A DNA stretch of 37,380 nt. It comes from Rhodothermales bacterium. Lineage in GTDB: Bacteria; Bacteroidota; Rhodothermia; Rhodothermales; Bin80. The notes beneath the pieces are model-generated. The model was not told the DNA's origin. It searched no databases and saw only the letters and a program-made list of their open reading frames with translations. Positions within the stretch are counted from its first letter, which is position 1; every line of letters begins with the position of its first letter. The translations under genes and the position numbers were made by a program. The stretch is taken from positions 1 through 37,380 of the forward strand of contig JAAXGT010000020.1 of NCBI GenBank assembly GCA_012271205.1, in the 5' to 3' direction. Positions 26,202 through 35,306 of the stretch are shown here, piece after piece.

Positions 26202-27992
26202 ATGTCTTCTCTTTCCAAGCGAGTGTGCTGCGCGGTGTTTGTAACGGTGGTGACAAGCATACCGGGGCAGTTAGCAATCGATGGACTTCCACTTGTGGGG
26301 GCTCAGACGTCCGCCGAGCCATCAGCGACGCCTGTGGAAATGGAGGCTGCAATCAAAGTCGTCTTCGATGAGGGAAATATTCTCGCCTATGACAGTGCTG
26401 CCCGAGTGTATCTGGATATGCTGCGCGCGGGCACCAAGTCTTGGACCGGTGCCGACAAGTCTGCACTTACGCGGCAACTGCACTTTGTCTCACTTATTGC
26501 GCCTCGGGCAGGTACAATTCGAGCTGCGCTGAATGCGGTGCTCGGCGAACGTGCAGATTCCACGAATGCGCTGGCACTCGTGCGCTGGTGGAACCAGCAA
26601 GACCCGGTTCCCGCTACGTTGAATAACGAGCGGCTGGAGGAACACCTCTTCCGCATATACTACGCCCAGCGCAACTACGCTTTTGAGGAAGACTCACTGG
26701 GTGTGGATGACCGGGGGCGCATTTTTATTCGCCTTGGATTCCCATGGCGCAGCACGCAAATCAAGTTGAGATCGGCTGGCTTGAGAATGCAGCCATTCCA
26801 AGTGACCATACCCCGTAACGAAATATGGGTATACCGCCCGTTGCACGATGATGCGCACTACCTTTTTGTTCAGCGGTCTCGTAGAAAACCCTTTACACTT
26901 GCTACCTCGAGAGACTTGATTCCTCCTGATTTGCGTATGTCCAGGCGACGGGTCCAGTTGCTCTTGACATGGTTGGAAGAGATCTTCGGACAACTTACGC
27001 TGGAGCACCCCCATTATGGTCCGACGTATGATGCAGTCACTAACTACTTGGCGTTACCCACCTCGGATGCACTCCAACCCTACAACTTCTCGCAGCACAT
27101 CATGGAGCAGATGCGCATACGAGATGATTACCATGTGCAAAGCCGAATGCGCACCGTCCCACCGTCAGCCACTCAGGTGTATGGTAGTGCGCATACGCTG
27201 ATACCCTTGGTGCGTACTGCCAGATTCTTGCAGCCTAACGGTGCAACACGTCTTGAAATTTACTGGACACTCGATTCAGATGGGCTGGAACCTCGGCGCC
27301 GTCGGGTAAACAGACTCACACAAGAGGGCCATATCCCTTCTGAAACCTATCTCTTGGCCGTTTCCGCGACTGAGCGAGACTCAAACTTCGCCCCTACGGA
27401 AATCAGAATGCGGCACTACAGTGTACCGACCAGGATGCAAGGGCTCCTGCCGGTTCATGCCTGGGTAACTCAGGACTTCGATAGCAAGTTGAATTTGGTG
27501 TTGCAGTGGGAGCAGTTCTGGAGTACTACCGATTCCACTGGCCAGCGTATTCCAAGTGTAACTCTTGGCATCGGTACACTCCCGATTGACTCTGTTCAGG
27601 TCTTGGATGCCAGTGGGCACAGCTTGGAAATGAGCGACATCCGTCCTATGGTTTTACCTGCTAGCGGCAATCTTCAAGGCGCCGTGCCGTATGTGGCCGA
27701 TACTCTTTCGGCTGCAACTAAACTCGCCCTGTATTTCGAGGTGTACCACTTGACCTATGGTAACGACGACAAAACGCGGTATACGCTAGAGTATCGCATC
27801 GCGGCGCCCGGTGAAACCCCCATCACGGCAAGCACCACCTATGAGGGCGAGGCACGGGTGGTTCGGGAGCAACTGGCGCTGGACGTCAGCACATGGTCGA
27901 AAGCCGGCCCCATAACCATCACACTCCGGGTTAAAGATGAGGTCGCTGGCGCTCTGGCGTCACGAACCATCCCGTTCACGTTCCGCAGATAA
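26202..27992 (+). CDS. exported GWxTD-like domain protein
   Basis: A 596-aa protein using the ATG at 26202, which gives a clean signal peptide (SSLSKRVCCAVFVTVVTS, cut after LVGAQ); the frame is open to a GTG at 26130 and an ATG at 26154. Its middle (about residues 100-250) matches the GWxTD domain pattern: RWWNQQDPVPATLNNERLEE, then SLGVDDRGRIFIRLGFP followed by EIWVYRPLH. The diagnostic Trp of GWxTD is replaced here (GVDD), so it is a divergent member. The C-terminal half is beta-rich. These proteins are exported in Bacteroidota and of unknown function. It is convergent with susD across a two-sided terminator. Confidence 0.7.
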   Translation: MSSLSKRVCCAVFVTVVTSIPGQLAIDGLPLVGAQTSAEPSATPVEMEAAIKVVFDEGNILAYDSAARVYLDMLRAGTKSWTGADKSALTRQLHFVSLIAPRAGTIRAALNAVLGERADSTNALALVRWWNQQDPVPATLNNERLEEHLFRIYYAQRNYAFEEDSLGVDDRGRIFIRLGFPWRSTQIKLRSAGLRMQPFQVTIPRNEIWVYRPLHDDAHYLFVQRSRRKPFTLATSRDLIPPDLRMSRRRVQLLLTWLEEIFGQLTLEHPHYGPTYDAVTNYLALPTSDALQPYNFSQHIMEQMRIRDDYHVQSRMRTVPPSATQVYGSAHTLIPLVRTARFLQPNGATRLEIYWTLDSDGLEPRRRRVNRLTQEGHIPSETYLLAVSATERDSNFAPTEIRMRHYSVPTRMQGLLPVHAWVTQDFDSKLNLVLQWEQFWSTTDSTGQRIPSVTLGIGTLPIDSVQVLDASGHSLEMSDIRPMVLPASGNLQGAVPYVADTLSAATKLALYFEVYHLTYGNDDKTRYTLEYRIAAPGETPITASTTYEGEARVVREQLALDVSTWSKAGPITITLRVKDEVAGALASRTIPFTFRR

Positions 27993-27994
27993 CA

Positions 27995-28035
27995 AAGAAG
28001 GGCGTCCGCCAAGTACAGCAGACGCCCTCCTTCTT
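27995..28035. terminator. bidirectional hairpin terminator between convergent genes
   Basis: AAGAAGGGCGTC and GACGCCCTCCTTCTT form a GC-rich stem (GGGCGTC/GACGCCC) extended by AAGAAGG/CCTTCTT with a two-base bulge, loop CGCCAAGTACAGCA. It lies between the stop of the GWxTD-like gene and the stop of susD, so it can end transcription from both sides. Confidence 0.8.
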
Positions 28036-28051
28036 GTGATCAAAGATCACT

Positions 28052-29581
28052 TTACCTGTCCCACCAGACGCGGGTTGTGAACTCATCTGGTCCCTGCTGG
28101 GAGACCGCGGCGCTGTAGTTCTCCGGATTGGCTACAGCCTCTGCTTCCCGATAGCGCAGTCGCCGCGGAATAGTGCCACCGGTTACGTTCCCGGGATAAT
28201 TCACAGGAGTGAACTGCGGATAGCCGGTACGGCGCCAGTTGGCAAACGCTTCGTACTCGTTAAGCAGCACAGCTGCCCAGATCTGCTCATTGATTTGCTG
28301 CATTCCCGTGGCCGCGTTGTAGGGATTGGCAGTCAGATATGCGTCAATGCTTGCACCGTCAATGGCGGCATTTGGATCATACATACTGAGGTATTCCATG
28401 GCCGCACGCACACCGTTTTCGTAATGTGTGGCAGCATTACCCGAGTGCCATCCACGCACAGCTGCTTCCGCTTTAAGCAGTTCAACCTCGGCGTAGGTCA
28501 TAAAGAACATGGGGTCATCCTGTCCCTTGATCATCGGGTTCGGCTGCATGTACACGTCCATACCACACGGCTCCGCACCGCCGTCACAGGAAATCCAACT
28601 TGGATCGTTTTCGATGCCATTGGCCGGATCCGATCCGCCGGCAATCTTCCCGTTGGGCATGCCTATCGGAGCGCTGCCGGCAACTGGAATCACACCGTAT
28701 ACCTCGAGACGCGGATCGCCGTGAGCCACCATCCAGTCTACAAAGAATTTGGATAGTCGGGGTGAGCCATCTGCCAAAAACACGGAGCCGTTGCCATTTC
28801 TCCAGCCTGAAGGATCATTGTGTGGCACGTAGGCTATGTCTGCGTTGCTGGTCATAGTGCCACCGGCAATGGCTTTCGATACCCAGCTCTGTGCCGCACC
28901 TGGATCCACCTTGACCAGTCGCATCCCAAGACGCAGCATCAGGGAGTTAGCCAACTTGCGCCACTGCTCTACATTCCCCTGGTACATTAAGTCACCGGAC
29001 CCGAAGCTGCGGTTGGCAGGATTGAGCCCCGTGGCAGCTGCCTCCAGTTTAGCAAGCATGTCCGCATAGATATCGCTCTGCTGGTCATACTTGGGTTGCG
29101 TGATGCCTTCGATAAAACCCTTTCCTGCTTCGGAATACGGAACGTCTCCGTAAAGATCCGTCAACCGGTGATACATAATCACACGCACAATCTGGGTAAT
29201 GTGATGCAAGTTCGCATCTTCAGGATCTTCTGAGGTCTGCAAAAGCAGGTCCTCCAAGTTCTTGGCGATGTTCGGGTAGTACCGGTCCCACATTGCGGCA
29301 GAGTACGAGCCAATGTACGTGTACTTGTCCCCTGCCCAATAAGTAGGCAATGTTGCGAAATGCTGGATCATAACCGAACTGTAGATCAGGTTGGTCCGCC
29401 AGTTTTCGTAACGCTCTCCACTGATTCTGAGCTGGATGTTGGTCAGCTTAAAGTTCGGGTCGACCTGGTTTGCCTGCGTCGGGTTCACATTCATCTCCTC
29501 GAACCCGGCGTCACACGACGCGAGCATCAGCAAACTTGCGGCCAGCAACGCTCCCGAGAATAGCTTTATGATGTTTTTCAT
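28052..29581 (-). CDS. susD: SusD/RagB-family nutrient-binding lipoprotein
   Basis: A 509-aa surface lipoprotein (lipobox LLMLASC, Cys23). After it comes the SusD pattern of helices: AMWDRYYPNIAKNLEDLL, ITQIVRVIMYHRLTDLYGDVPYS, and FFMTYAEVELLKAEAAVRGW, ending in WRRTGYPQ. This layout belongs to the SusD-like subgroup 2 (SusD-like_2). With SusC it forms the outer-membrane pair that captures and imports oligosaccharides or peptides. The start ATG is 39 bp after the susC stop, and both face minus. The substrate cannot be named; no glycoside hydrolase is in the window. Symbol is by family. Confidence 0.93.
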   Translation of the reverse strand: MKNIIKLFSGALLAASLLMLASCDAGFEEMNVNPTQANQVDPNFKLTNIQLRISGERYENWRTNLIYSSVMIQHFATLPTYWAGDKYTYIGSYSAAMWDRYYPNIAKNLEDLLLQTSEDPEDANLHHITQIVRVIMYHRLTDLYGDVPYSEAGKGFIEGITQPKYDQQSDIYADMLAKLEAAATGLNPANRSFGSGDLMYQGNVEQWRKLANSLMLRLGMRLVKVDPGAAQSWVSKAIAGGTMTSNADIAYVPHNDPSGWRNGNGSVFLADGSPRLSKFFVDWMVAHGDPRLEVYGVIPVAGSAPIGMPNGKIAGGSDPANGIENDPSWISCDGGAEPCGMDVYMQPNPMIKGQDDPMFFMTYAEVELLKAEAAVRGWHSGNAATHYENGVRAAMEYLSMYDPNAAIDGASIDAYLTANPYNAATGMQQINEQIWAAVLLNEYEAFANWRRTGYPQFTPVNYPGNVTGGTIPRRLRYREAEAVANPENYSAAVSQQGPDEFTTRVWWDR

Positions 29582-29620
29582 GGATCTTGCTTGGTTTATG
29601 CTTGATGGGTTGGTCCGCAG

Positions 29621-32600
29621 CTACATTCGCACGTTGACATTCAAGCCAACACTGCGTGTTTGTGGCACGCCGGAATGTTCCAGCCCGATGCCCCGGTTAG
29701 TGTTGTTGAAAATGGACTCCGGATCGAGATTGTCTACGTTGCTGTAAAGCAGCCACAGGTTGCGCCCCACCAGTGAAATAGACGCAACCTTGATTGGCGT
29801 ATTCACAAAGAGGCGGGTAGGCAATCGGTAACTGAGCTGAAATTCACGCAGCTTGACAAAACTGGCATCGTAAATAAATTCCTCTCCGATAAAGCCACCA
29901 CCGATTCGAGTCCAGTACGTCTGCGGATCCGTCTGCACGGTGTTCGGATTGCCGTCTTGATCGACTCCCTCACCCACGATGTATCCTTCACTACGGCCTT
30001 GCAGCGTGTTCTTGTGAAGACCATTGTCATACCCGGCACTGTTGGTGACGGAGAAAATATCGCCACCAAAGCGCAGATCGAACAGCATGCCTAGTGTTAG
30101 ATTGCGCCAGCGAAGCGAATTGCTGATCCCGCCCAGCATAGTGGGCGTGCCATTGCCCAGCACGCATAAGTCCGCCGTACGCATGGGTCGACCGTCACTG
30201 TCATGCACGATTGGTCCTGTGGCATCACAATCGGATCCACCCGCTGGTACGTTCTGGCGTAGATATTTGCGTCCCTTGATGGATCCGTAAGGTTCACCCA
30301 CATCTGCTGTCACGAAGTTGCCACGATGGCGGCTTTCTGCAAGCACGAGGGAAGTCTGCCCTTCCACGAGTTCCACGACCTCGTTAACGTTGCGTGAGAG
30401 ATTCACATCCAGATCCCAGCGCCAGTCTCCTGTGCGATACGGCGTTGTGGAAAGCAATAGCTCAACCCCGCTATTCTTGATTTCGCCGGCGTTGATGACT
30501 TGGCTGCCAAAGCCGGATGCGCTTGATATTGTGGTGGAAAGAATCTGATCTGTAGCACTTTGGGTGTAGTACGTAAGGTCTACACCGATTCTGTTGTCCA
30601 AAAAGCGTACGTCAAAACCACCTTCAATTCCGACACTGGAGGATGGCTTAAGCTCTGCGAGGGGAATCTGGCCTTGAGCCACACCACCTCGCGGCTGTCC
30701 CAAATGGCTGCCCTGCAAGCTGTAGGTCAAAGCCAGGGAGTAGGGATTCGTATCGCCGCCGACCTCCGCCCAAGATGCACGCACTTTGCCGAAACTTACC
30801 CAGTCAGGCAAGTCCAGCGCGTCCGTGAACACAAAGCTGCCACTGATTGATGGATAGAAGTATGAGTTGTTGGTGACAGGTAGCGTGCTGGACCAGTCGT
30901 TTCGCGCAGTCAGTGTGACGAACAAGTAGTCGTTATACGACAACTCGGCAGAACCATAAAGTGAGTTAATCTGCTTTTCGCTGAGTCCGTATCCATGGGA
31001 CCGCGTGTTCTGATTGGTCACGACCTCCAAACCGGGTACGTTAAAGCCGCCACCACCGCTCAGCGTGAGATTTTCGCGGTGACGGTACATAATGTTGCCG
31101 CCAGCTGTTGCCAATAGACCAATGTTGTTGGTCAGTTGACGATCCATATTGAGCAGGAAGTCTGTGTTGATTTCTGTAATTCGGAACTCCTGCTCTGACT
31201 GATTGCCGAGCGGGTTGTAGGCTGTACCCCAAGGGGTGATACCGGTGCGGCGAGTTGTATAGGTATCGCCACCGAAGCGGCCCGTTAATGACAGCCAGTC
31301 CGTGAACTGGTAGGCCAGTGAGGCAAACCCGATTATTCGGCGATCTTCATCCGAGTTGGTAAACTGGTGGGCCGCCCAGTAGGGATTCTGCTGGTAGATA
31401 TTGCCAAACAGCCCGCGGTGCAGCTCCCTCCCGTCTGTGTCCGTCCCCGGGTCTGCACAAGCTTCATCCTCGGGCGGACAGCGCATCGTGGTCACATCCA
31501 CATTTGGAGCCAACTGATAAACCGAGTAGTTGGCGTTACCTGGAGAGTCACTCAGGCGCGGCCGATTATTGACGAATTCACGTACGACATTTAGCTTTGC
31601 ATCCGCACTGAGCCGCGTACCGAATTGCGAAGTGCCCCGCATTGAGAACGAAGTCCGGCTAAGCCCTGAATTTGGGCTTATGCCCTGATTCTGCAAGTGG
31701 GAAAAACCCATTCGGATCGAGCTTGTAGCGGTTGCCGTGGTCAGCGCGAGGCTGTTGGTGGTTGTAAGACCTGTGTTATAAAAACTGTTTACGGGATCGA
31801 CAGCCTGGCTGTACGGCTGCATAGTGCCATCCCAGCTGATTACGTTTGCACCATCGAGCAGGGGGCCCCAAGCCTGATCCACGGTGCTCAATGCTTCATC
31901 AACAGAGGTTGGCTTCCCGCCACGTATGCCTTGACCGTACTGGCTCTGCCAATCCGTATTCACGAGCACGTTTTCAAACGTGGTGTTGCTGGAAAACTCA
32001 ATCCCCAGTCCGAGCCCCGGCGTAGCACTCTTGGTTGTGATAAGAATTACACCGTTCTTGGCACGCGTACCATAAAGGGCAGCAGCGGACGGTCCCTTCA
32101 GCACAGATATGGATTCGATATCATCGGGATTCATCGAACTGATACCATCGCCGCCATCGGTCCCCCCCCACATGCCTGCGCTACCCAGAGTGGTGTTGTC
32201 GATAGGCACACCATCGACGACATACAGCGGCTGGCTGTCCTCACCCAGCGACGACGCGCCACGAATAATGACGCGGCTCGAACCAGCTGGTCCTGTTGCC
32301 GGCTTGGTCACCAAGACGCCAGCAACTTTTCCGGCCAAGGCGTTGGCTACATTGTTTTCGCGTGCTTCCCTGAGCTCTTCGCCACTCACCTCAGAGACTG
32401 CATAACCCAAGGCACGCTCTTTGCGTTCGATACCGCCGGCTGTAACCACCACCTCCTCCAACAGACCAATGTCTTCCAGGAGTGACACTGACAAGTCAGC
32501 CTGGCCCTCTACAGCCACGGTCTGCGTCACATATCCTATGAAGGAGACAGTAAGCGATACATCTGCGTTGGAAACCGTCAGGGCAAACGTACCGTCAATG

Positions 32601-32809
32601 TCAGTAGACGTACCGTTAAGCGTTCCCACTTCCACTACAGAAGCTCCGGGAAGCGGCATGTTGTCTGTGGCGGACACGACTGTACCCCGCACAGTATGAG
32701 GCTGTGCTTGCGCCATAGTACTCACCACGGCCGTCAGAAGGAGTATTCCGAATGCCGCCAGTAAGCGCCGGTGCCGCATAGCAACCCTTAGCTGGTTTAA
32801 CTGCTTCAT
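29621..32809 (-). CDS. susC: SusC/RagA TonB-linked outer-membrane transporter
   Basis: A 1062-aa TonB-dependent receptor. The ATG at 32809 is used because MKQLNQLRVAMRHRRLL is followed by a signal peptide hydrophobic core and AQAQ cleavage site; codons upstream are open but would break it. The first mature domain is a carboxypeptidase-D-like regulatory domain (VRGTVVSATDNMPLPGASV, residues ~38-110), then the plug with VVDGVPIDNTTLG and ISVLKGPSAAALYGTRAKNG, then the large barrel ending in LNVNVRM. It works with the adjacent SusD and a TonB complex elsewhere. Confidence 0.94.
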   Translation of the reverse strand: MKQLNQLRVAMRHRRLLAAFGILLLTAVVSTMAQAQPHTVRGTVVSATDNMPLPGASVVEVGTLNGTSTDIDGTFALTVSNADVSLTVSFIGYVTQTVAVEGQADLSVSLLEDIGLLEEVVVTAGGIERKERALGYAVSEVSGEELREARENNVANALAGKVAGVLVTKPATGPAGSSRVIIRGASSLGEDSQPLYVVDGVPIDNTTLGSAGMWGGTDGGDGISSMNPDDIESISVLKGPSAAALYGTRAKNGVILITTKSATPGLGLGIEFSSNTTFENVLVNTDWQSQYGQGIRGGKPTSVDEALSTVDQAWGPLLDGANVISWDGTMQPYSQAVDPVNSFYNTGLTTTNSLALTTATATSSIRMGFSHLQNQGISPNSGLSRTSFSMRGTSQFGTRLSADAKLNVVREFVNNRPRLSDSPGNANYSVYQLAPNVDVTTMRCPPEDEACADPGTDTDGRELHRGLFGNIYQQNPYWAAHQFTNSDEDRRIIGFASLAYQFTDWLSLTGRFGGDTYTTRRTGITPWGTAYNPLGNQSEQEFRITEINTDFLLNMDRQLTNNIGLLATAGGNIMYRHRENLTLSGGGGFNVPGLEVVTNQNTRSHGYGLSEKQINSLYGSAELSYNDYLFVTLTARNDWSSTLPVTNNSYFYPSISGSFVFTDALDLPDWVSFGKVRASWAEVGGDTNPYSLALTYSLQGSHLGQPRGGVAQGQIPLAELKPSSSVGIEGGFDVRFLDNRIGVDLTYYTQSATDQILSTTISSASGFGSQVINAGEIKNSGVELLLSTTPYRTGDWRWDLDVNLSRNVNEVVELVEGQTSLVLAESRHRGNFVTADVGEPYGSIKGRKYLRQNVPAGGSDCDATGPIVHDSDGRPMRTADLCVLGNGTPTMLGGISNSLRWRNLTLGMLFDLRFGGDIFSVTNSAGYDNGLHKNTLQGRSEGYIVGEGVDQDGNPNTVQTDPQTYWTRIGGGFIGEEFIYDASFVKLREFQLSYRLPTRLFVNTPIKVASISLVGRNLWLLYSNVDNLDPESIFNNTNRGIGLEHSGVPQTRSVGLNVNVRM

Positions 32810-33245
32810 ATTGGTATATGCTGGATTTGGTGAAAAGTGAAAGCGACTAAAGGTAACAAAATGCGTGCAGAACTCAACCTCCGGCACGCCTTAATTTTAT
32901 GTCTCACTGGCCTGTCCCGATACACAGTGGTCCAATGCTCTGGATCCGGGACGGGGAAAGTTTCTGGACAGATGCAGTATGGGGCATATCGGCCAGATTT
33001 GACGCCACACAGATACATGCAGATAAACTTTCGCGGAAAACCCTGCCCTGATACCGACGAAACCAGTCGAGTACCCAAGTGCCGAGCCGAATATTTCTAA
33101 TTCCCCTCTGAAACTGCACATGCGACGCTGCTTCAGGCTGTTACACAAGCAGACCAATCCTCTGAGAGCATAGTAAGCCTGCCTGACCGGTCCGATTCTG
33201 AAAGCACACTGAACGGTCCAACCAGCAACGGTACGCAACCGGCTT
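32810..33245. promoter_or_regulatory. upstream region of susC
   Basis: The 436 bp between the end of the first Mrr-like gene and the susC start. It should contain the susC promoter and its regulation. I see no Bacteroidota-type TTTG / TAnnTTTG pair that I would trust, and no gene. Small plus-strand frames here lack motifs. Confidence 0.35.
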
Positions 33246-34154
33246 CTACAAGCCCGCGAAGTATTCTTCTTGCACTTCGCCGATCTCGACCACCTTCACG
33301 CCCAGTTGCTGCTCCCGTAACATGTCGCACAATTTGTAGCCGTCTACGAGATCTATCGGCGGAGCGCCGTCCCGTACTGCCTCTTTTGTGGCCGCGTCGG
33401 AGAATTGTCCAGTCGTAATGATTAGTCCCTGATGGGCTCGGCCCGCCATGGAACCTCGGAAGTTTTGGATTACATCCGGGCCAACAGGAGTGTCTGATCG
33501 GATTGCATGAACCATCGTACTGAAGGAAATCAGGCTTACGCACAGCGTCCCATATCCGACAAAACTGTCGTTTTCGCTGCCCTCCTCAATCGACAGTGAC
33601 GAGAATCCAGCGCCTGCCAGCAAGCGCTCACACAAACGCTTGAACTGTACGCCCGACAGCCCTTTCACGTGATTCAAAACGGTATCGCGCCAAGACACTT
33701 GCAGCGATGCTTCCTGGCGGCGGACGCGCCGTCCCGGTCTGGATATCTTGGCTGGAGCCGCTGCGGACGCACCCAAGACACCTAAGCGCTCTTTACGGGC
33801 ACGAGTTGTTTTTTCCAGTCGTACTTTGCGCGCGGAATTTATCGCATCCCTGTACCGACGCAGCAATTCGTCCTTGCTTTCAATACTGTGCCCCAGTGGG
33901 GTTACCTGCCAGACTTTGCGACGAACCGATTCTATAGCGCCCGTTATCCTGAGCGCTGTGCGTGCCCAACTCACCCGATGATGTATCTCGGTCTGTGGAC
34001 CGTCCTTATGCAACACTGTGAGCTGCTCGGACGAAAACTGCATGTCGGAGACGACGCGTGCAAACATACCTTCGTTGGTGGCTTGGCCACCAAGGCCCTT
34101 AATTGCGTTCAGCGTAGGCCACAATATGTCATTGTATTTTGGGAGTTCAGCCAT
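33246..34154 (-). CDS. Mrr-type restriction-like protein A, catalytic residues missing
   Basis: A 302-aa protein with the two-part layout of Mrr restriction proteins: an N-terminal winged-helix DNA-binding domain (residues ~1-90, YNDILWPTLNAIKGLGGQAT) and a C-terminal Mrr_cat domain (~155-285). The latter begins GLSGVQFKRLCERLLAGAGF and ends NFRGSMAGRAHQGLIITTG, then PIDLVDGYKLCDML, all typical. But the active-site boxes are altered. The usual GGIDGVG Asp position reads SFVGYG (197-202, Val instead of Asp), and the QxKR box reads HAIR (216-219), with Ile at the Lys position. The nuclease is therefore probably dead. Its paralogue sits 83 bp upstream. Whether it senses, binds or inhibits is unknown. 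Confidence 0.82.
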   Translation of the reverse strand: MAELPKYNDILWPTLNAIKGLGGQATNEGMFARVVSDMQFSSEQLTVLHKDGPQTEIHHRVSWARTALRITGAIESVRRKVWQVTPLGHSIESKDELLRRYRDAINSARKVRLEKTTRARKERLGVLGASAAAPAKISRPGRRVRRQEASLQVSWRDTVLNHVKGLSGVQFKRLCERLLAGAGFSSLSIEEGSENDSFVGYGTLCVSLISFSTMVHAIRSDTPVGPDVIQNFRGSMAGRAHQGLIITTGQFSDAATKEAVRDGAPPIDLVDGYKLCDMLREQQLGVKVVEIGEVQEEYFAGL

Positions 34155-34237
34155 AACAGTGATTCTGAATTAACGGTTAGTTCGTTTGGTTGGCCATTTC
34201 ACGACCTGGGATCTGGGGGTTGCACTTTGCGTGCGAA

Positions 34238-35146
34238 CTACAGCTGTTCGAAAAACGCAGCTTCCGGTAAACCAACTCGGACCTTTCGTACGCCGATTTT
34301 GCGACGCATGAGTTCCTCGCAAAGCATTTTGCCGTCCAACAAGCTTATCGCAGGTGCACCTGCGCGTGCCGCCTCCTCCGCTGCGCCATCAGCAATCGCC
34401 CCCGTCGTTATATAAATGCCCTTGTCCGCACGGCCGAGCAGGCTTCCGCGGAAGCTGCAGATGTCGCTTGGTTGCACCAGATTACCATTCCTTGTAATCC
34501 GGAAGCAGACAGAAAATGAAGCCAGACCGACCCGTGTGGTACCGACGCCCTCTACACTATCATACTCGGTACTGTTCGTAACAGATGGTGTCTTAATTCC
34601 CACTGCCACAAGCAATCGCAGGCACAGCCGTTCAAACTGCTCTCGCGAAAGCCCCGCCAGTGTTAGTAGCAAAGCACTCTGCCATTCCGATACGTCCAGC
34701 GCTGGAGACACCTTCGGCTGAGGTATGGAGGGCTGCGCTGTCTCGCCCCTTGGTGCGGGGGCTCTGCGACGTTCAACTGGTTTACCGGGCGCGGGCAAAG
34801 GTTTCCGCTTCTTTGCGCTCGCCTTGAAATATTCTCCCAACGCCACACGCACCAACTCCCGCACCTCGGTCTCTGATGACACATTGCCCCCCTTTGACGT
34901 CAATGCCCATTGACCTCTTCGGGGATTGTCAAGAAGCCCTGCAATCTTCAGATGAGAGCGAGCCCAACCCATTTTCAGGGATAGATTCTTACCTTCAGAC
35001 TTGGTGTTATCCAAATAGTCATTGGGCAAATCTAGATTGGCAGCCATACGGCCTAACAATTCCGAAGGCGTTGCACTACCATTGAGATCGCGCATCGCGA
35101 CCAGCATGGGCCAATACAAATCTTTGAAGCTACTAACTGATGCCAT
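34238..35146 (-). CDS. Mrr-type restriction-like protein B, catalytic residues missing
   Basis: This is the second 302-aa Mrr-family protein, with the same domain plan as its neighbour: winged helix (FKDLYWPMLVAMRDLNGSAT), Lys/Pro-rich linker (~110-150), and Mrr_cat domain (GLSREQFERLCLRLLVAVGI, SFRGSLLGRADKGIYITTG, APAISLLDGKMLCEEL). At exactly the same residue numbers as in the neighbour, the active site is changed: SVEGVG at 197-202 has Glu for the Asp, and RITR at 216-219 replaces QxKR, with Thr for the Lys. Equal length and matching positions show a tandem duplication. It is upstream of protein A on the same strand, with 83 bp between them. An IS630-type element lies 160 bp upstream. Confidence 0.82.
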   Translation of the reverse strand: MASVSSFKDLYWPMLVAMRDLNGSATPSELLGRMAANLDLPNDYLDNTKSEGKNLSLKMGWARSHLKIAGLLDNPRRGQWALTSKGGNVSSETEVRELVRVALGEYFKASAKKRKPLPAPGKPVERRRAPAPRGETAQPSIPQPKVSPALDVSEWQSALLLTLAGLSREQFERLCLRLLVAVGIKTPSVTNSTEYDSVEGVGTTRVGLASFSVCFRITRNGNLVQPSDICSFRGSLLGRADKGIYITTGAIADGAAEEAARAGAPAISLLDGKMLCEELMRRKIGVRKVRVGLPEAAFFEQL

Positions 35147-35306
35147 TCGGAACGCTTGAATATGTGGAAATCACCGGCTGAACCATACATTAAGCAAAAT
35201 AAAATATTACTTCAAGCCAGTCGATTCTACAAAACGAATGCTAGTGTTGTGTCCTGGATGTAGACATGTACAGGACAGCCTGATTAAGTCACAACAATAC
35301 ACAGTC
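35147..35306. other. gap upstream of the Mrr-like pair with a solo IS630-type end
   Basis: AT-rich space upstream of the Mrr-like genes, so it probably carries their promoter. CTAGTGTTGTGTCCT at 35241-35255 matches the outer end of the adjacent IS630-type element (35306-35320) at 14 of 15 bases, in the same orientation. It is followed by TGTCCTG...CAGGACA (35250-35277), an inverted repeat. It may be a leftover end of a second copy. Confidence 0.5.

Noticed and set aside
31697-32485. 262-codon plus-strand ORF inside susC
   Set aside because: It is antisense to the SusC plug and barrel, which are clearly coding.
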